From the NCBI GenBank assembly GCA_963281255.1, contig OY725488.1, forward strand, positions 1,426,001-1,490,000: a stretch of 64,000 nt of DNA. Direction: 5' to 3'. This DNA comes from Aphrocallistes beatrix. Lineage: Eukaryota > Porifera > Hexactinellida > Sceptrulophora > Aphrocallistidae. Both the position numbers and the translations under genes were made by a program. Shown here piece by piece: positions 63,201-64,000 of the stretch; positions within the stretch are counted from its first letter, which is position 1; the number at the start of each line of letters is the position of its first letter. Below the pieces are notes generated by a model. The model made no database searches. It was not told the origin of the DNA and saw nothing but the letters and a program-made list of their open reading frames with translations.

Positions 63201-63412
63201 AAAGAAATGAGCCAAATAGTAGACCAACTCGTGGAGGTAGGAATCAAAGCGAGCATGAGAGAAATGGGAATTCGTACAAGAGTAGAAAACCTGATGGAGA
63301 TGGAACTCAATATTATCACACAGGCAAAAAGCAAACTCTTGGCAACTTAGTTACAGTTTCAAATAAAAAATCTCAGAGAGAGAGGAAGTATCACCGTGAC
63401 TCTGAAGTTTAG
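57281..63412 (+). CDS. P-loop kinase-like / RNA-dependent RNA polymerase / UPF1-type SF1 helicase fusion
   Basis: A 2,043-residue single-exon protein in three parts. (1) About 1-190: a P-loop domain with Walker A GASSIGKTT (8-16) and LFISDGGPEP (about 83-92), resembling NadR/AAA_28-type kinases. (2) About 225-800: a cellular RdRP (QDE-1/EGO-1 type), beginning LTYPPMDSFQTNRMVDRYGE. It contains FLGCSSSGMKSRKCYLLRG and the catalytic double-psi barrel motif AGSDLDGDNYFVCWD (Asp638, Asp640, Asp642). (3) About 1,540-1,960: an SF1 helicase of the UPF1/ZNFX1/SMUBP2 group, with motif I GPPGTGKT (1568-1575), motif II DEAT (1702-1705), motif III GDPKQLAP (1727-1734), HRMHP (1777-1781), GFQGKEKD (1891-1898) and LLTRAK (1925-1930). 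An acidic then poly-Lys linker lies at about 1,346-1,387, and a basic Arg/Asn/Ser tail closes it. All visible catalytic residues are intact. Probable role: unwinding a template and copying it to dsRNA for small-RNA amplification. Confidence 0.93.
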   Translation: MSKIIICGASSIGKTTLVDDWCSKNKQYRYIRNTAKDVLRRQKLTQNDLLRSLSSRGKADYFKYQRMVSEEQNKREAELGNRLFISDGGPEPLVHTFLVDEEKAINLSESKGLSECLARYRESLVVLVSPLEPRTDEEEEQNRFTDGLHRVLRFFGIPYMYLGEKDRELRLEILKKAVHGELPVDAEQFMDQLCLSFYLDRETARKATLPPPFLPMPKQGKEARVRTFDINPGEILLTYPPMDSFQTNRMVDRYGEENFVLIQFHQKLPNSCIREALKRGVSVNGERYHFLGCSSSGMKSRKCYLLRGSVENVEFVLSRCGNFSKIKMVSKRLKRISQLFSVAKDSGVAVPDEKVKLIEDIETSGGNFTDGCGFVGLKLAKQIAKGAIEQEIESPGDGVPSVFQIRFQGCKGIIIKDPNVGSDTIHVRKSMQKFQPGEEPFPNVWVCEHSRPNSYGHLNKQYIMLLSGLGIKDEVFLQKQRSFLTALENMLVNPGYAIKMLHWRNFPTIASMVAGCKSPEDMKRDEVQLPLRYVRNKLILKLEKLSLLIVYSRTLFGVCDPLSLMNYGECFVRISVNGLPKTLAKGTRVTVGKNPCYLLGDVRVLTAVDHPELNHLVDCIVFPVKGKSPHSAEIAGSDLDGDNYFVCWDKDLIPPHIAEPYDYPSVEAPPSDGVTRDMLIDYFSSQKNMMGKINNYFEYWADRDGPGCSKCEQLGAWFSRSVDSSKTGDVVRIPRYLMPPRPDPTNPPKDKPNKVWNRMVEIAVECKERLSHETAVEALSSERSVFAISEEFIQALLENKDRGASEYHLFRLVCKWCQVQSIPESEKVEKLRELSDSINFGVFTMSERREAIEMGVPAEKVMNALNKSKLLSREMLQPFYLHTPACGWKFYFRASCAEFDWKHLFRALKGFPESLLILQLPESLRLAFHFFGPFGEGESKISTGSLVSYFFSPEFDYKLRYVTESEYNLLLGETVIQFYRDDNPGNTFLWLGSQVPGRKNPDEIEYYDRVSIDLTRFRKTILRVNRHPLINKKPFYSAEVFVKSQIEDVDYFDIHESEQTEELVTIDLALSESLEELPSDDEEEKEIDFISATDTKPLLDPKSPLQHVKEFAKKGYCILFSKLMSVVKDKVLDPDTQSEISNEFLTLLSNLVVSGSHRKPSIPDTAESMETILQSPHINYPAPKDLLRLYSSLNKLHLNEVILQHIPKALDCLVLKTALQYFECIYHWEWWSFLPLSVSCQLSNKLYLLVRDILPQSEENGTPDPASLAMPDTIQDLARVCNAPTPVIERSELDSYKCYLAHLMLNHLLAESPGPEEYTAVTDTKDSVCMLRAANTNPEDTAVNEELESSSEDEDENKAEPSKDTVVVVEKKDKKKKKKKKVKYFKVCFTRINKIASSKFAAGSYVKIRLLTKPQSEHSSEPIALGCLSRVSRSPGAISVAIPEPVPSCIKRSAQLQVGFWCLTLVGNVTSFKRSSKALERLENSPDITSILISQDAFPPQVQREEMELEFNLESIDRESGPSTNGPLENPYKKRRHCNACTNRAHFNKSQEDAIYSALNQRLTLIHGPPGTGKTFVASEIIHQMCHIRGRDRDEEDRKSKILVAAETNNAVDNLTRKLVALNILVVRVGKLSLISKDIHEHTLDRQVEMKRVELGKDRKGEFQYPKLKKEILQSADVIATTCSGAGDMDLKDFTFPFILVDEATQAIEPVSLISIAKSCRQLVLIGDPKQLAPTLPKNQNSPENNSEIIPRFDALRVTLFHRLYRRLEPLFLEVQHRMHPYISFFPSCVFYSGKLKNGVTKDEREPPQLKFLHKDRPIVFIDVESQESRGRSKKNVSEAKVVVKIIEKLMATTTVSLDDIAILTPYDEQVRCIKDGLEFVAKVEVCSIDGFQGKEKDIIVFSTVRSNRNESLGFTDDQYRINVLLTRAKIALIGVGNSRTISTSKIWKEWLDWHKSILTEDEFYDLVENKETKRNEPNSRPTRGGRNQSEHERNGNSYKSRKPDGDGTQYYHTGKKQTLGNLVTVSNKKSQRERKYHRDSEV

Positions 63413-64000
63413 CCAAGACGGAGGATTGTGTGTCGCACTCGACGGGAAGAAAATCATCTGAAGGGCGGGACATGAACGGAAAGAAAGATTAGATTTTTTC
63501 CTGAGAAATTGGATTTCTACAGAAATAGAGTAAATATTTTGCCAAGTATTTAAGAACCTTTTAAGGCCACAATAGTAGCAGATATTCAGTTCAATATGCC
63601 ATTAATGTGTTTTTATACTGTATGTCTATTTTGATATTATTCTTATTTGTTACAACAGCTAGGATCCCCGATAAATTATCTGTGTTGGTCCGACCTGATA
63701 TGCTTTAAAGCCGCGTGGTTGGATATAAAGTTATAATTCAGCTGCTGCACAGAACCTATTTCCCGAACGAATGAAGACCAAGCCCGAAGCGAGTTCTCAG
63801 CGGCTAATATGGAGTATTTCAATGTGTAGATTTCGCACTTAGAATGCTCTAAAATGAATATACGATATTCACATTTCACGTTCCTTCGAGTAACTTACTG
63901 GAGCTGCACTCTCGGTCTGTTGATCGATATTTTTTTGAAGAACTGTCAAGTCGTAGAGATATGAAAATTAGGGGATACAGACAATTCGTGACATTACAAT
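63413..64000. other. 3' flank of the RdRP-helicase gene
   Basis: The 3' UTR and spacer. The last about 80 bp (GAAGAACTGTCAAGTCGTAG and neighbours) match a repeat body also seen near 43,340-43,365 (GAAGAACTGGCAAGTCGTAG), so a dispersed repeat begins here and runs out of the window. Confidence 0.5.

Noticed and set aside
1..64000. CRISPR array, bacterial operon or prophage
   Set aside because: No direct-repeat/spacer array or bacterial gene set. The genes are eukaryotic and animal-like.

Overview
This window is nuclear DNA from a ciliated, animal-grade eukaryote. The support is an SS18/SYT-like N-terminal (SNH) domain with a Pro/Met/Gln-rich tail, a TRAF protein with a MATH-like C-terminus, a Fem-1-like ankyrin protein, a HAP40 (F8A) homologue, ribosomal protein eL43/RPL37A, and ciliary or axonemal factors (DNAAF6/PIH1D3, CCDC83-like, SAXO-like). 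The DNA is AT-rich and full of small non-autonomous DNA transposons. Nearly every recognisable gene is one uninterrupted reading frame, including a 6.1 kb one, so coding introns are rare here. Several start codons sit directly behind a pyrimidine-YAG motif, which suggests 5'-UTR introns or spliced-leader trans-splicing. I cannot name the species.

Layout. 1-2.6 kb is repeat-rich and carries a hAT MITE and a fold-back element. 2.6-22.5 kb holds genes almost all on the minus strand: NAAA/acid-ceramidase-like hydrolase, serine racemase, two small unknown ORFs, CCDC83-like, an orphan multi-pass membrane protein, HAP40, DNAAF6, SS18-like, a broken TRIM-NHL-type gene, a TRAF-like protein, and two recent copies of an HSD17B12-like reductase flanking RPL37A. 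24.1-26.3 kb is an O-GlcNAc-transferase-like protein with a secretory signal. 27-34 kb is a graveyard: a scrambled cytoplasmic dynein heavy chain pseudogene, TIR elements, a hAT MITE, a HIRAN-like fragment and a dead mariner transposase. 34-37.5 kb holds an SLC35C2-like nucleotide-sugar transporter and a SAXO-like axonemal protein. 41.9-52.3 kb holds two diverged GFA/CENP-V-type genes in opposite orientation around a Fem-1-like gene, then a DHRS11-like reductase. 55.5-56.1 kb is a TRIM-NHL-like fragment gene.

The most notable item is at 57,281-63,412. A single 2,043-residue frame joins a P-loop kinase-like domain, a cellular RNA-dependent RNA polymerase (DLDGD motif) and a UPF1/ZNFX1-type SF1 helicase. 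RdRP and SF1 helicases act together as separate proteins in fission yeast (Rdp1-Hrr1) and in nematode small-RNA amplification (EGO-1, ZNFX-1). One covalent polypeptide with an added N-terminal P-loop domain looks like a self-contained small-RNA amplification or dsRNA-synthesis machine.

Mobile DNA. At least six hAT-type MITEs with different terminal inverted repeats have perfect 8-bp target-site duplications, so several unrelated hAT families were active recently. Several TA-flanked Tc1/pogo-like MITE families, a LINE fragment and a GC-rich hairpin-core repeat family fill the spacers.
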